A DNA stretch of 64,000 bases, from NCBI GenBank assembly GCA_022661535.1, contig JAKULF010000008.1, positions 2,976,001 to 3,040,000 on the forward strand, given 5' to 3'. The stretch's first letter is position 1, and every line of letters starts with the position of its first letter. The notes beneath the pieces were generated by a model. The model was not told where the DNA came from. It was given only the letters and a program-made list of their open reading frames with translations, and ran no database searches. Source of the DNA: Eutypa lata (Eukaryota > Ascomycota > Sordariomycetes > Xylariales > Diatrypaceae). The position numbers and the translations under genes were made by a program. This document shows positions 23,758 through 35,586 of the stretch, in pieces.

Positions 23758-25169
23758 TTTTTAAATATATAATTTTTAAAATTTATAATTTTTAAATTTA
23801 TAATTTTTAAATTTATAAATTTATAATTATAAATAATTATAATAATTATATAATAATAATAATTAAATAATTTATAAATTTATTTTATAATTTATAATTT
23901 TATAATTTTTAAATTTATAATTAATTTATAATTATATATAAATAATTATAATAATTATAAATAATAATAATTAATTAAATATAAATAATTATAATAATTA
24001 TATAAAAATAATTTATAAATTTATAATATATTAAATTTTAAATAAAATTAAATAAAATTTTAAATTATTTAATTTTTTTATATTTATTTTAATAATTATA
24101 TTAAAATAATATTAAAATAATATTAAAATAATATTATAATAATTATTTTTAAAAATTTATAATATTATTAAATTTTTATTATATTTAATATAATTTAAAT
24201 TTTTTTTTTATTATATTAAAATATATAAATATAAAAATTAAATAAATTAATTAAAACGAATTAATTAAAATATAAATTTATTATAAAATAAATATATAAA
24301 TATTATTATATATATATATATATATTTTCGATTTTTAAATTATATTTTTTATAAATTTTTTTTATAAATTTTATATTTATAAATTTTAATATAATAAAAA
24401 AAAAATTTTAAATTATATTAAATTTAAAAAAAATTTAATAATATTATAAATTTTTAAATATTATTATTTTATATATAAAAAAAATAATTTTATTTTTTAT
24501 TTAATTTTAATTAAAATTTAATATATTAAATTTATAAATTTATAAATTATAATTTTAAAATTTTAATTATTTAAAAATTTTATAAATAATATAATTAATT
24601 AATATAATTAATTAATATAATTTTAATTAATTAATTTAATTATAAATTAATTAAATTTATATATAAATATAAAATTAAATATATATATAAAATTAAATAT
24701 ATATATAAAATTAAATAAAAAATTTATAATATAATAATTAAATTTATAAAATATAAAATTTAAATTTTTAAAAAAAAAATAAAAACTTTTTAATTTTATA
24801 ATTTAAATTTTTCGAATTTTTTAAATATTTAAATTATTATAATATATAATTTATTATAATATTTATAAATAAAAATAAATATTATAAAATTTATAAATAA
24901 AAATAAATATTATAATAATTTAAATAATTTTATTATTATTAATTATTTTTAATTTTAAATATTTATTTAATTTTATTATTAACGATTTAATTTTTATAAA
25001 TTTAAATTTTTAATTAATGATTTAATTAATAATTTATAATTTATTAACGTTTTTATATATTTTAAATAATTATATTAATAATAAATTATAAATATATAAA
25101 TTTAAATAAAAATATATTTATTAATAATTATATTTAAAAAATATTTTTATTTTAAGTTTTTTAAAAATT

Positions 25170-25396
25170 AATCGTAAAATTTAAAGTAAAAATAAAATTA
25201 ATATAAATAACGAATATTAATAAAAATATTTTTTATTAATTAATTAATTTTAAGTTAATAAAAATTTAATATATAATTAATTTAAAGTTAATTAATATTA
25301 GTTTTTTAATTAATTTTAAAAAAGATTTAATATTTTAATTAAATATATTTTTTAAGTTTTATAAATTATTTAATTTTAATTATTTATAATTTATAA
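25170..25396 (+). repeat. direct repeat copy B inside AT island
   Basis: Partner of 23531-23757. It runs directly into three tandem copies of a 15-bp unit, ttataacttttaaa[c/t], at 25391-25435. The same units appear after copy A (from 23752) with most of the C changed to T, the direction RIP would produce. Confidence 0.85.
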
Positions 25397-27223
25397 CTTT
25401 TAAACTTATAACTTTTAAATTTATAACTTTTAAACTTATAAATTTATTATATAATTTTTAAATTTATAATTTATAAATTTATTTTATAACTTTTAAATTT
25501 ATAATTATATAATAATAATAATTAAATAATTTATAAATTTACTTTATAATTAATATATAATTATATATAAATAATTATAATAATTATAAATAATTATAAT
25601 AATTTAAAATTTAAAAGTTATAAATAATAATAATTAAATAATTTATAAATTTACTTTATAACGTATAAACTTATAACTTTTAAACTTATAAATATAAATA
25701 ATTATAATAATTATATAATAATAATAATTATAAAAGTTATAATAATTAACGAAAATTATAATAATTAACGAAAATAATAATAATTATATAATAATAATAA
25801 TTAAATAATTAATAAATTTATTTTATATTATAATTTTTAAATTTATAATTAATTTATAATTATATATAAATAATTATAATAATTATAAATAATTATAATA
25901 ATTAATAATAATTATAATAATTAACGAAAATAATAATTATTATATAATAATAATAATAATTTATAAATTTATTTTATAATTTATATTTAAAACTTTAATT
26001 ATTTATAAATTTAAAAATTATTTATTTATAATTTATAAATTTATTAATTATTTAATAATTACTTTTTAAATTTATAAATTTATAAATTTATAATTATATA
26101 TAAATAATTATAATAACTTTAAAATAATTATAATAATTAAATAATTATAATAATTAAATAATTATAATTTATAAATTTATAATTTATAATTTAAGTTTTA
26201 ATTATTTATATATTTAAAGTTTTTAAATTTATAATTTATAAAGTTATTAATTATTTATAAATTATTTTTTAAATTTAATTATTAATTATTTTATAAATTT
26301 ATAAATTTATAAACTTATAATTATTATATAATTATATATAAATAATTATAATAATTAAATAACTTTAATTTATAAATTTATAATTATATATAAATAATTA
26401 TAATAATTATAAATAATTATAATAATTATATAAAAATAATTTATAAACTTAAAGTTTTAATTATTTAAAAATTCTTTTAAAATAATATAATTAAATAATA
26501 AAAGCTTTAATTATTTATTTAACTTTTAATTAATTAATTCGATTATAAATTAATTAAACTTATATATAAACGTAAAATTAATTATATATATAAAAATAAA
26601 ATAAAAGATTTTTATATAATAATTAATATAACTTATAATATAAAAAGTTTATAATATAATAATTAAATTCGTAAAATTCGTAATACGTAATAATAAATTC
26701 GTAAAGTTTAAAGTTTAAATTTCGTATAAAGTAAAAAAATAATTATTTTTTTATTTTTAAATATTTTTATATAAATTTAATTTTAAATTTTAAATTTAAA
26801 TTAATTTATTATAATTAATTTAAAATTAAAAATTAAAAGCGTATTTTATTATAAATATTATTATTTATATATATATAATATAACTTTTAAAATTAACGAA
26901 TATTATTATTTATAAAGTAAAATTTTATCGATTTTAAAAATTAAAAAAAAGTTTTTAAAATTTATAAAAAATTATATTTTTTTATATTATAACGATTAAT
27001 AAAATTTTATATTTTAATTAATTAATTATTATTAATAAATATTATATAAATTATAATTAAATATATATTTAAGATTTATAAAGCAAAAATCGCGAATTAA
27101 TGATCGAATCGTTAGTTAAAGACCTAGGTTTGTAAAAACCGGATCGTTAGTAATAAGATTAGGTGGGTAAATTCTTCGGCTAGATTCTTCGGATCTAGCG
27201 TAATAGGCTACAGCCTGCGGAGC

Positions 27224-27309
27224 AAATTTTGCCGATCCCGGAGGTCGGAAAAAAGTCCCCGGAGCTTGCGAAGGGCCGTACTTTTGCACCTCCGGGATCG
27301 GCAAAATTT
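27224..27309. repeat. perfect 22-bp inverted repeat, 42-nt loop
   Basis: Bases 27224-27245 and 27288-27309 are exact reverse complements (arm core TTTTGCCGATCCCGGAGG). The loop also contains a smaller AAAAGT/ACTTTT pair. It sits just outside the right edge of AT island 2 and is GC-rich in contrast to it. It may be the end of an inserted element or a transcribed hairpin; no target duplication was seen. Confidence 0.75.
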
Positions 27310-27699
27310 TATTGTTAACACTGTATATTCATGATTGTGTTGTTCAGGCCACTGGCATGTTGAATTAAGGCAGCATAACTCATATCACATCAGTTCACTA
27401 GAAAACGCTAGAGACCGAGAAGACAGTATGGAGTCATTTGAGAAGAAAACTTTAGGTTGAAACCAAGGAATTGGCAAATGCTTCTGTTATTGTGTCTCAA
27501 GGTGGAATTGCATCTTCACTTTTAGGGCTAGGAATATTTGGGTCATAGGTAATGATGTGATGAAGTAGCACACCCGCATACACCCACATCCAGCAACCTC
27601 TCTTCTCATATCTTGCTTTTCTGCTTTGAGCTATTAGGCATAGCTGGTCCAGCAGCTTCGGCTCTCATGACATGATAGGTAAAAAGAAAGCGTTTTTTT

Positions 27700-29178
27700 C
27701 TATTTTGACGCCCATCTCACCTCGCGCAAAGGCATAGGTTCGTTTGGTCTTAACCTTGTCGCTTCATCTTCTCCACGCCAGGCCCGGTACTCAAGGAGAC
27801 GCTTCTCCGCATATCTCGCATAATCGAAGTCGATTGATCCTGTTGCAGCCTCGGCCTGGATTAAAGCACATAAACCCCTGAAGCACAACGTTAGCTTTGA
27901 CGGGGAATAAGTAAAAAGGTCACCGATCACCAGTCACCGGCTACTTACCAGTAAAAGCCGGAAACCCCCGATACATGTCGACTTGGTTGAACAACTCTTC
28001 CACCTCGCCCTCGATGTCAACACCTGTGGGCACAGCCCCTTGTAAACGGTGGCACGTCACGACATATTCGCGGATGAACTCCCGGCGGATCGATATTGTG
28101 GGCAGCAAGTCGTAATTACAGTCAAAGCCGGCCCACTCTGCGAAATGATTCGCGAGGTCGAATTCTCGAGGGCAGTAAGTGGCGTGTCTGGAGATACGTT
28201 AACAGTGTCATACATGTATGTACACGACCTAATATATCTGACTCGTAGTCAATAAACTTCACCGTCACATCATCTTGCGGAGTTGCCTCAGAGGTAACGT
28301 TCTGCAAAATGATGTTGCCACACAACAAATCTCCGTGTCCGAGAACCTGCAAGTTATGATACTTAGTACGGGGGAAAGTGGGAACTCAGTATTCGTGATA
28401 GTCCTACCTGGGAATATTGCCGATTGTTATCTGGCAAGAGTCTCTGTACTAGGTACTCAAATTCAACCTCAAGAGATCCCTTCCGTGACAATTGTTCTTG
28501 TGTTCGTGTGGGCAGGGCATTGATCCACTTCTTTGCCGTCGACCAGACATTGGGCTCCTGTTGCAATATGGTACTATGGTCCAAGGCGAGCTTCGGGAGG
28601 AATGTGTGCCACTTGGCCAACTCTCTTGCCACACCGTGCCAGATCTTGTGCTGTGCGATATCTTTAGAGGAACATGCCTTTCCTGGGAGAAAGCGATATG
28701 CATGGCCGTTCAAAAACTGGACAAGAAGCGAGGGGGCCAGTTGGTGGTCGGATAACAGCCTATGGAACACTAATTCTTCTTGTTTGGTTGGTAAGACCTT
28801 ATTGTTGTACGGAACTAGAGAGAAATGGGGGAATAATTGCTTGATGACGTACTATTGCGGTCTATGGTAATTGATGTGCCGTCTCCATAAACCTTGATCA
28901 ATACAGTGTCCATAGTATGCTCATCTTTCGAAAATTCCACACTAGCTCGAAGTCGGACGACTTTGAATAGCTGAAGCCGTTCAGCAGTTGAGATATATCT
29001 GGAAAAAGCCAAGTAATCAAATGCTTACCATATTCGTAGTCCCTTCGGAGACTGCAGTCACTCCCAATTCACCGACATTTCTTGGTGGATCGTCTGGGAA
29101 AAGGAATGCGGCTAGCCGGGAGATTGAAGCTTCAGCGTCTGATTTATCGAACGCATATGGCACAAGAGGGGTTTCCAT
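27700..29178 (-). CDS. choline/ethanolamine kinase-like protein (frame break)
   Basis: Minus-strand exons: 29178-29029, 28970-28853, 28778-28408, 28346-28229, 28164-27949 and 27877-27700, about 383 aa. Family features: GTTNM near residue 50, KVYGDGT, the kinase Brenner-type motif HGDLLCGN at about 217-224, the metal-binding Asp in FIDYE, and FDLANHFAEWAG. Expected reaction: ATP-dependent phosphorylation of choline, ethanolamine or a similar amino alcohol. Near 27957-27962 the reading shifts. The family's Gly-Phe-Tyr-Trp-Gly block is present, split across the last intron, but is one base out of frame with the preceding MYRGFP; one extra base makes the last two exons join in phase. The exon 4 donor is uncertain (28229 or three bases downstream). 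Catalytic residues are intact, so this may be an assembly error rather than a dead gene. Confidence 0.75.
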
Positions 29179-29942
29179 ATCTCCGGACCAAGTCATCAGA
29201 TGTCGCGAAGAGTTTATAGAGAAGTATTTTGTAAGAATGTAGGAAAGTTTTCTGTGCTGTATACAGGTTTTGCCCTCTTGGGAGAAAGAAATGTGCCGTT
29301 GATTCTCATTTTATACAAAAGAGTCGTCATGCGTTGGACCCGGTGGGAATACAACGCGCTTGCCGCTAACAATGTTCAGTGTCACTGTCAAACATGACAT
29401 CAGCGGGGTTTACAATCTTGTATAGAATCACTGCCGAAGAAAGCGCGGGACATATGAACTTTCACGGCAGCTGTTAGGCTATTGGTTTGAAACCGTGCAA
29501 TCACGAAGAATCAAAACATGTAACTTCGCCCACCGTATAAATCACCAGCTAATTAATATATTTTGGGTTTACATTTATATACACATTTGAAGTACGACTC
29601 AGTATCTCGTTACATATTAGGAAGGCTATTCGTTACTCTCCATGGAAGGAATGTTACTCATATAAAGGCTCTGAGTTCTGAAACCATTCGGGAATCTGCA
29701 TATGCAATCGGGAGAAGCTCGACGTGAGGTACTTACCCTGATATGGTGCCCATGGAGCTCTCAAACAGCCACAACCCTGAGGGCCGTGTAGTGAAATCTT
29801 CGGGATGGAAGTAACAAGGTAATGTTAAACATATGAATATATATATATATATATTCCAAGTGGTTTTGCTAGATTAATACTCAAATTATGTTCCGAATAT
29901 ATGTTAAGAATCATACAATCAGCAAGCTGAACCTCACTTAGA
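29179..29942. promoter_or_regulatory. shared divergent promoter region
   Basis: These 764 bases separate the start of the kinase-like gene (minus) from the start of the aminotransferase (plus). An (AT)n microsatellite lies at about 29837-29854. Divergent placement allows co-regulation, but no specific operator is recognised. Confidence 0.45.
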
Positions 29943-31473
29943 ATGGATCCTCCCGACCAGACTAATAGCCTCCTTTACAAGGACTTCGATAGAAACCCTT
30001 CTATCCTCATAGAGTCAGCATCAGGCATCTACCTCAACGCCCGAGATGGCCGCCGGATCCTTGACGCTACCGGCGGTGCCGCAGTTGCATGCCTGGGGTA
30101 TGACAATCATAAAGTCCAGGATGCCATGATTCATCAAATGTCAAATCTCTCATACTGCCACCCGGGCTTTTATAAAACGGATGCCGCCGAAGACCTAGCC
30201 GACTTCCTTGTCCAATCGACTAATGATCACATGTCTAAAGCAATATTGTGCGGCTCTGGTACGTATCTCGTTATAGATTAGTTTCTGAGAAGAAAAAAAA
30301 AAAAAACAGAGAAGTGGGTACAAATGGCTGACAACTCCCGAAAATGACAGGTTCGGAGGCTGTGGAGGTGGCTCTTAAGCTAGCCAAGACGTATTTTGAT
30401 CATCTCCCGGAGCCACAACCAAAACGGAGCAATTTCATTACAAGGACCGGGGCATGGCACGGTGCCACCCTAGGAGCTCTATCTCTAGGGGATTTCAGGG
30501 CCCGAAAGGACCCTTTTCTCCCTATAATCCCAAAGATAGCATCCCGGGTCGCTGCGTGCAGCCCATACCGCGGCCTGCGCGAGGGAGAATCGGAGCAGGA
30601 CTATGTCGCCCGTTTGGCTCAGGAGCTGGATGATGAACTTCTGAGAATAGGACCCCACACTGTTGCAGCTTTTGTCGCTGAGACGGTAGGCGGAAGTGTA
30701 GGAGAGCCCCCTTGAATGAATAGGAAGAACCGTAGAGAATAGACTAACAATGTTACTCCTTTGTAGGCTAGTGGATGTACAACTGCCGTTCCCGGCTATT
30801 TCAAGGCAATAAAGGCCGTTTGCGAGAAGCACGGCATCCTCCTGATCCTCGACGAGGTCATGTGTGGTATGGGCCGCACCGGCACCGTCCACGCCTGGGA
30901 ACAGGAAGGCATTGTTCCGGACATCCAGGCCGTCGGAAAGGGTCTCGGTTCAGGCTACTGCCCAATATCAGCCGTTCTCGTCAACCGTTGTATTGTCGAC
31001 TCTCTTGCAAAGGCCGGCAAGCCCTTTGCCCACGGACAGACGTACATGGCGCATCCCCTGGCGGCTGCCGCAGCCTTGCGCGTCCAACAATGTATCCAGG
31101 AGCAGGACCTGCTCTCCAACGTCCGCAGTATGGGCCTTTACCTTGAGAAGAGGCTAAAGCAGGCGCTTCTACCGCACCCCAACGTCGGGGACATTCGCGG
31201 ACGTGGACTTTTTTGGGCCGTCGAGTTGGTCGCGAATAAGCAGACCAAGGCCCCGTTTCCGTCTGGCTTAGGACTGAACCGCCGCCTTCACGCACGCGGT
31301 ATGACCAAGGGGTACGAAATCGCCCTATTTGGTGCCAACGGCACTTATGACGGCTACGCCGGCGACCATTTCCTCATCTGCCCCCGTACACCGTGTCTGC
31401 GGCGGATGTTGACGAGATTATCTCCCGGACCGTAAGAGTTGTTCAAGATACCCTGGCCAAGCTCGTAAAGTAA
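29943..31473 (+). CDS. class III PLP-dependent aminotransferase (frame break)
   Basis: Exons are 29943-30258, 30351-30697 and 30767-31473, about 456 aa once one frame break is closed. Class III features in order: ATGGAAVACLGYD, GSGSEAVE across the first intron, TGAWHGATLGALSLG, LLILDEVMCGMGRTG (the PLP-contacting Asp), and VGKGLGSGY, which carries the Schiff-base Lys. In the C-terminal part the frame open to 31435 leaves the family pattern after GDHFLIC. One base added to the C run 31381-31385 opens a frame with YTVSAADVDEIISRTVRVV and a stop at 31471-31473, the normal family ending. Likely a cytosolic transaminase or a related PLP lyase; the substrate is unknown. It is divergent from the kinase-like gene. 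Confidence 0.82.
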
Positions 31474-32532
31474 GATCACTCTACAGGCAACCATGCAGCA
31501 GCAGACCGAACGTCTATGGAATTGGCAGGAATTGATTTATGACGGGACTTTGATAACCCCGATCTTTCTGTAGCGCAATAAGGATTAACGTTTGTCAGAC
31601 ACAAACGTGTATTCAGTAATAATGATTGTAATAGTAGCAGTGGGCCTTGGGCTGAACGTTGGTATGGCTAAGCCGCATTGGCGCCCGAGTACTGCCAGAG
31701 GCCGGCTAGAAGCGTTTCGTCCATCCGTCACTGTCACAATGTATCCAGTAATTTTTAAAATTTCTTTAGAGCACCTTCAGCCCATATTTAGTCCCATGAA
31801 TTTTCCGAGATATCTTGGCTTAGGCTTTGGTCGTCGTAGGGGTGGTGACACGCGCAAGTTGCCGAAAGATGGTTACCCCTGCGCTGGAAGTACAGGGTTA
31901 GTATAAACCATGTTAGCTTTCTCACTTGACGGTGATGGTCATTCGAGCTTTGGGTAACCGTATATGTACAAAGGGGTCGGGCTTCGAGTAGGGCTAGGTG
32001 CCAAGAAAAGGTCTAGTTCCCGCTCAAGATCCTATTCGGTAATATTCAGTTGCCAGTTTATAAAAGACAATAACCGAATTTCCATTATGTTGACTTCGGT
32101 TAAGCTGAGACTAATAATTATAACAAGCGGCATGCAGCTACATGTATTATTCACTACGTAAATAGATTTGGAACCACTTCGCAAACAGCAATTCTCATTA
32201 TGAAATGACCGAACACAATTACATGTAAAGATTTTTTAATGCCTGTATCGAGTATCGAGCCCGAATAGGGTCCGATACATTAACGTTATATTGTAGGTAG
32301 ACAGACGATGAAACACTAACAAAAGCCCAAGCTGATTTAGCATTTTTAACTAGGTACCTAACCAACCAACTAGCCAGCCAAACCTATCTGTCCCTTCCTT
32401 CCTTGCTTGCTTTCATTACCCCTTACCTCCCCTTACCCTTTAGCTACTAATCCGCACACACACACACACACACATATACACGTTCCCGCACATCAAACCA
32501 ACTAGACTCACAATACCCACTCACTCACCCTA
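31474..32532. other. intergenic, CA microsatellite
   Basis: This is a 3' region shared by convergent genes. A (CA)n run lies near 32455-32475. No gene is supported. Confidence 0.5.
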
Positions 32533-34808
32533 CTACGCCGCAACCAGAACCTGCGCATCAGCAACGGTGGCTCTAGCCATCTTCTTAAGCAGGGTCCTCT
32601 CATCAGCCTCGCGATACTTCTCCCAGGCATCCAGGCCCTCCTTCGCCTGAATGCTCAGGGTCTCGTAGCCCTGCTTGATGACATCCGCGACCTGGGAGCT
32701 AGTGAGGTGGCGTGCTCCTCCTCCTCCCACATTCCCATTTCCTGGTTCCGCCAGCATGGACTTGTAGTGGGCGCTGACGCTGAGCAAGGTGGATATGGAG
32801 TTCGAGGGCCGGCGGGATAGCGCGTACGTGTCGCGGAACTTCTCGAGCACGTCGCCGCTCTCGACCACCTTGTAGAAGAGGTCGTCGTAGGCGGCGGGGG
32901 TGGGCAGGAAGGCCTCGCCAGCCGAGAGGGAGAGGGCGAGGAGGTTCACGACGAGGTCGAGGAGTGTGTCGATGTGAGGGAGGCCTTTGAAGTCCGTTGC
33001 GTAGCTTGTCAGGAACCGGATTAGTGAAAGGAGCGAGCGGAACAGCTCGGACCAGTGGTACTGCAGGCGCGTCCGCGACCGCGACAGGTACGAGACGATG
33101 CGCAGCATGATGCCGACGCAGAGGTTGTAGAGGCTGACGTCTAGCCGCCTCCGGAGGTTGTGGTTGACGCCGTCGATCATGGTATCGAGGACGGCAGTCG
33201 CCAGGATCCGCTCGTTGCGGACATGGGGTAGGAAGGGCTGTCTTTGGCGACAGAGCCGGACGGTCATCTTGCTCTCTTCGCTACATATCCGCTTACATAA
33301 TACTTGATCCTCAATGAGTAAGCGGAAGACCATCAGGCTGAGGTGGGCGTAGTTGGTGGCTCGGTTTGATAGAAAGGCATGTTGGAGAAGATAAGATGAT
33401 AGGGAGAGAAAGCTGGAAATCGGCTGCTCATCGCCTTTATCCGCTGGTAGAGTAACTAAGTTAAAGCAGAACAGCTTGTTTGCATGGCTGAAGTCGTACG
33501 TGCCCAGCAAAATGGCTGCTTCCTCACCGGGCCTAGACAATGTCAGCAGGGACCACACCAAAATAGCACAAAAGGGGAAACTGACAGCTGCGTGAACATC
33601 TGTTTCGCTACTTCTGGATCATATGTTGGTTTCTTCTTAGTCTTGGGACCAGGCGCAATAGCTCCAAGCCCGATCATATTCAAAGTGCCAGCTATCGTCC
33701 AACCTTCCGGTAGGTCTTCGAGTATATCAATGTACTGGCCTCGTAAGCCTCGACATGTCTGTCCGATACATCGGATAACCTTTTGAATGGCAGCTTCGTT
33801 GACGAAGTCATTGAGTCGTAGCTGATAGGGGTTTTGGAACTCGAACTTGTTATAGTTCGCCAATAAACCCAGTAAGGTGAAAGGCTGGGTAACTCTAGAC
33901 GCCGAGTCCGAGTCTTGGATGAACTGAACATTTCTTAGCAAATCTCATGGTCATCATCTCTATAATACTACTAACCTTCATGATCGCGGGAAAGAGGTCC
34001 CGTTGTATGAAGTAGGTTAAGAGACCGGTCTGGTATGCGCCGGATGTGATAGACAGGACAACCTCGATAGCTCGCTGGCGAAATTCAACTATAACTCGGT
34101 TAGAGAACCGTTCAACCGAACCTAGTACCTGACCTGTTCAACTTACGGCTCTTGCCATTGCGAATGATGCCGTCCAGCGTACCCACGAAATCGGTAAAAA
34201 TAGCGTCGATGTGATCCAGCCCCGCTAGCACAGCTATAATATCGGAGCTCGGATTCGTGTATTTCTTAGGAAGGATAATGGCGAAGAAGGTTGTCAGAGT
34301 CTAGTCGCCATGATTAGAAGCCATATGATAATTGTATAGAACCAATGCGCACCTCGAGGGCATGGAAATCAGCGACCCCACCCCCTTTCTTCAAGGATTG
34401 GACAGCTCGAGCGAACAGCTGTCTTGTCTGTGGTTGTAGGTTTATGAGGTCGTCGGGTGACAGGGCTGTCAATATCTCCTGTAAGGAAGCTCTGTCTGGT
34501 TTGAGTAAGAAGAACTCGCGCCAGAACCCCTCTGGCTTTTCGAACTCGGCATCGACATCTATATCATCCTGTGGCGCAAGAAGCGATATCAGTCAACCTG
34601 AATTGGGCGAACTTGGATTGAAGGCACTTGAAAGAGGCCAGGTACTGACATACCTTGGGGGCGATGCAATGTCAGCTTATTCTTGGTCGAGTTCTTGAGG
34701 AAGTGGGATCTGGAGTTGTCGAACCTTGAAAAGGGCTTCGTAGAGATGTACGATCTTCTGTTGGAAGACCTCAGGCCGGGCCTGCTGGGTCAGGGGAGAA
34801 GCCTCCAT
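32533..34808 (-). CDS. ARMH3-like armadillo helical protein (DUF1741)
   Basis: Minus-strand exons: 34808-34725, 34568-34353, 34300-34147, 34088-33976, 33923-33586 and 33532-32533, all in phase, 634 aa. Recognisable family blocks are LYEALFK, FWREFFLLKPDRASLQ, LPKKYTNPSSDII, FVGTLDGIIRNGKS, ITSGAYQTGLLTYFIQRDLFPAIMK, FQNPYQLRLNDFVN and SLYNLCVGIMLRIVSYL. These match the fungal relatives of human ARMH3 (C10orf76), an all-helical Golgi protein that works with phosphatidylinositol 4-kinase IIIβ. The Golgi role here is inferred from that homology. The C-terminus is a helical region following a Gly-rich stretch. There are no membrane segments. Confidence 0.88.
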
Positions 34809-35586
34809 ATCTGTTGTTGAACGGTATGGTGAAATGCATGGAGCGAGGCGACGAGAGAAATAATATGTAGTAGACAAGAGAAATTTAAAACACGTGTAGT
34901 TAAGAAAGACGTGCTATGTTTCGTTTCTTTTTCTTCGTCTCATAACTTGGCCTTAATGAATGCGCCCATGTATGTACGTCGACGTATGCCAGGTGGAGCT
35001 CAAGTTTAAGATGAACACATAGCGTTAGCACATTGAATCTGATAACTATATCGTACAGTATATAGCATAGTTATCAGAAATTATACACTGTCCGAACAGT
35101 GCCATCTGGTGCCGGTTCGATTGTTAATGAGCAGCTGAAAAGCAGAATCAGCCAATCTATGGGACTAAGGTGACCAATACACGAGCTCTCATTGGTTCGG
35201 TCAAAATCGGTTCGGGAGGCAGGAACCGGACAAGGATTAATCAGCCGACTGAGAAGTGATGAGTGAGCCACTGAACCGGGATCTGATGCCATGCCATGCC
35301 CCATCAACAGATGTCATCGCTCAAGTCTGCAAGTGCAGAATTAACAATTAAACCAACTTGCAGCTACGAGTTAACACCAACACCAACAAATAATTCTTCA
35401 ACTTGCGATACTCTCCACCTATAGATCCGACAAAGCATTATATTCTTTATAGCAGCTACAATTGGGGACATTCAGAGCGCCGAATGCGGTGACGTATATT
35501 CTTGTCTACATTAATCCTACAAACTTCCCTCCGGCCACTTCGCCACCATCCTCAACTCGACGACTTTACACAACCCACAGCCCTCC
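34809..35586. promoter_or_regulatory. divergent promoter region, ARMH3-like / ISA1
   Basis: About 780 bases between two divergent genes. Nothing specific is recognised. An open frame from 35502 overlaps the ISA1 start in another frame and is not credited. Confidence 0.4.

Larger units (their letters stand above)
23401..27090. repeat. AT-rich island 2, RIP-like, with internal repeats
   Basis: About 3.7 kb is nearly pure A/T, with many nested short repeats (units like ttataa[c/t]ttttaaa[c/t]) and no coding capacity. CpA and TpG are almost absent, and surviving C residues are mainly in CpG or CpT. A 227-bp segment is present twice without gaps (listed separately). This is best explained as a duplicated element heavily hit by RIP. 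The left part is more AT-biased than the right part, which retains more CpT and CpG. Confidence 0.85.

Noticed and set aside
23401..27090. CRISPR-like or satellite array in the AT island
   Set aside because: Repeats are irregular in length, almost pure A/T and without unique spacers, and the host is eukaryotic; RIP-mutated repeats explain them.
27700..31473. Calling the kinase and aminotransferase pseudogenes because they flank a RIP island
   Set aside because: Their breaks are single-base losses like those in housekeeping genes elsewhere in the window, no RIP-type stop codons are seen, and catalytic motifs are intact.
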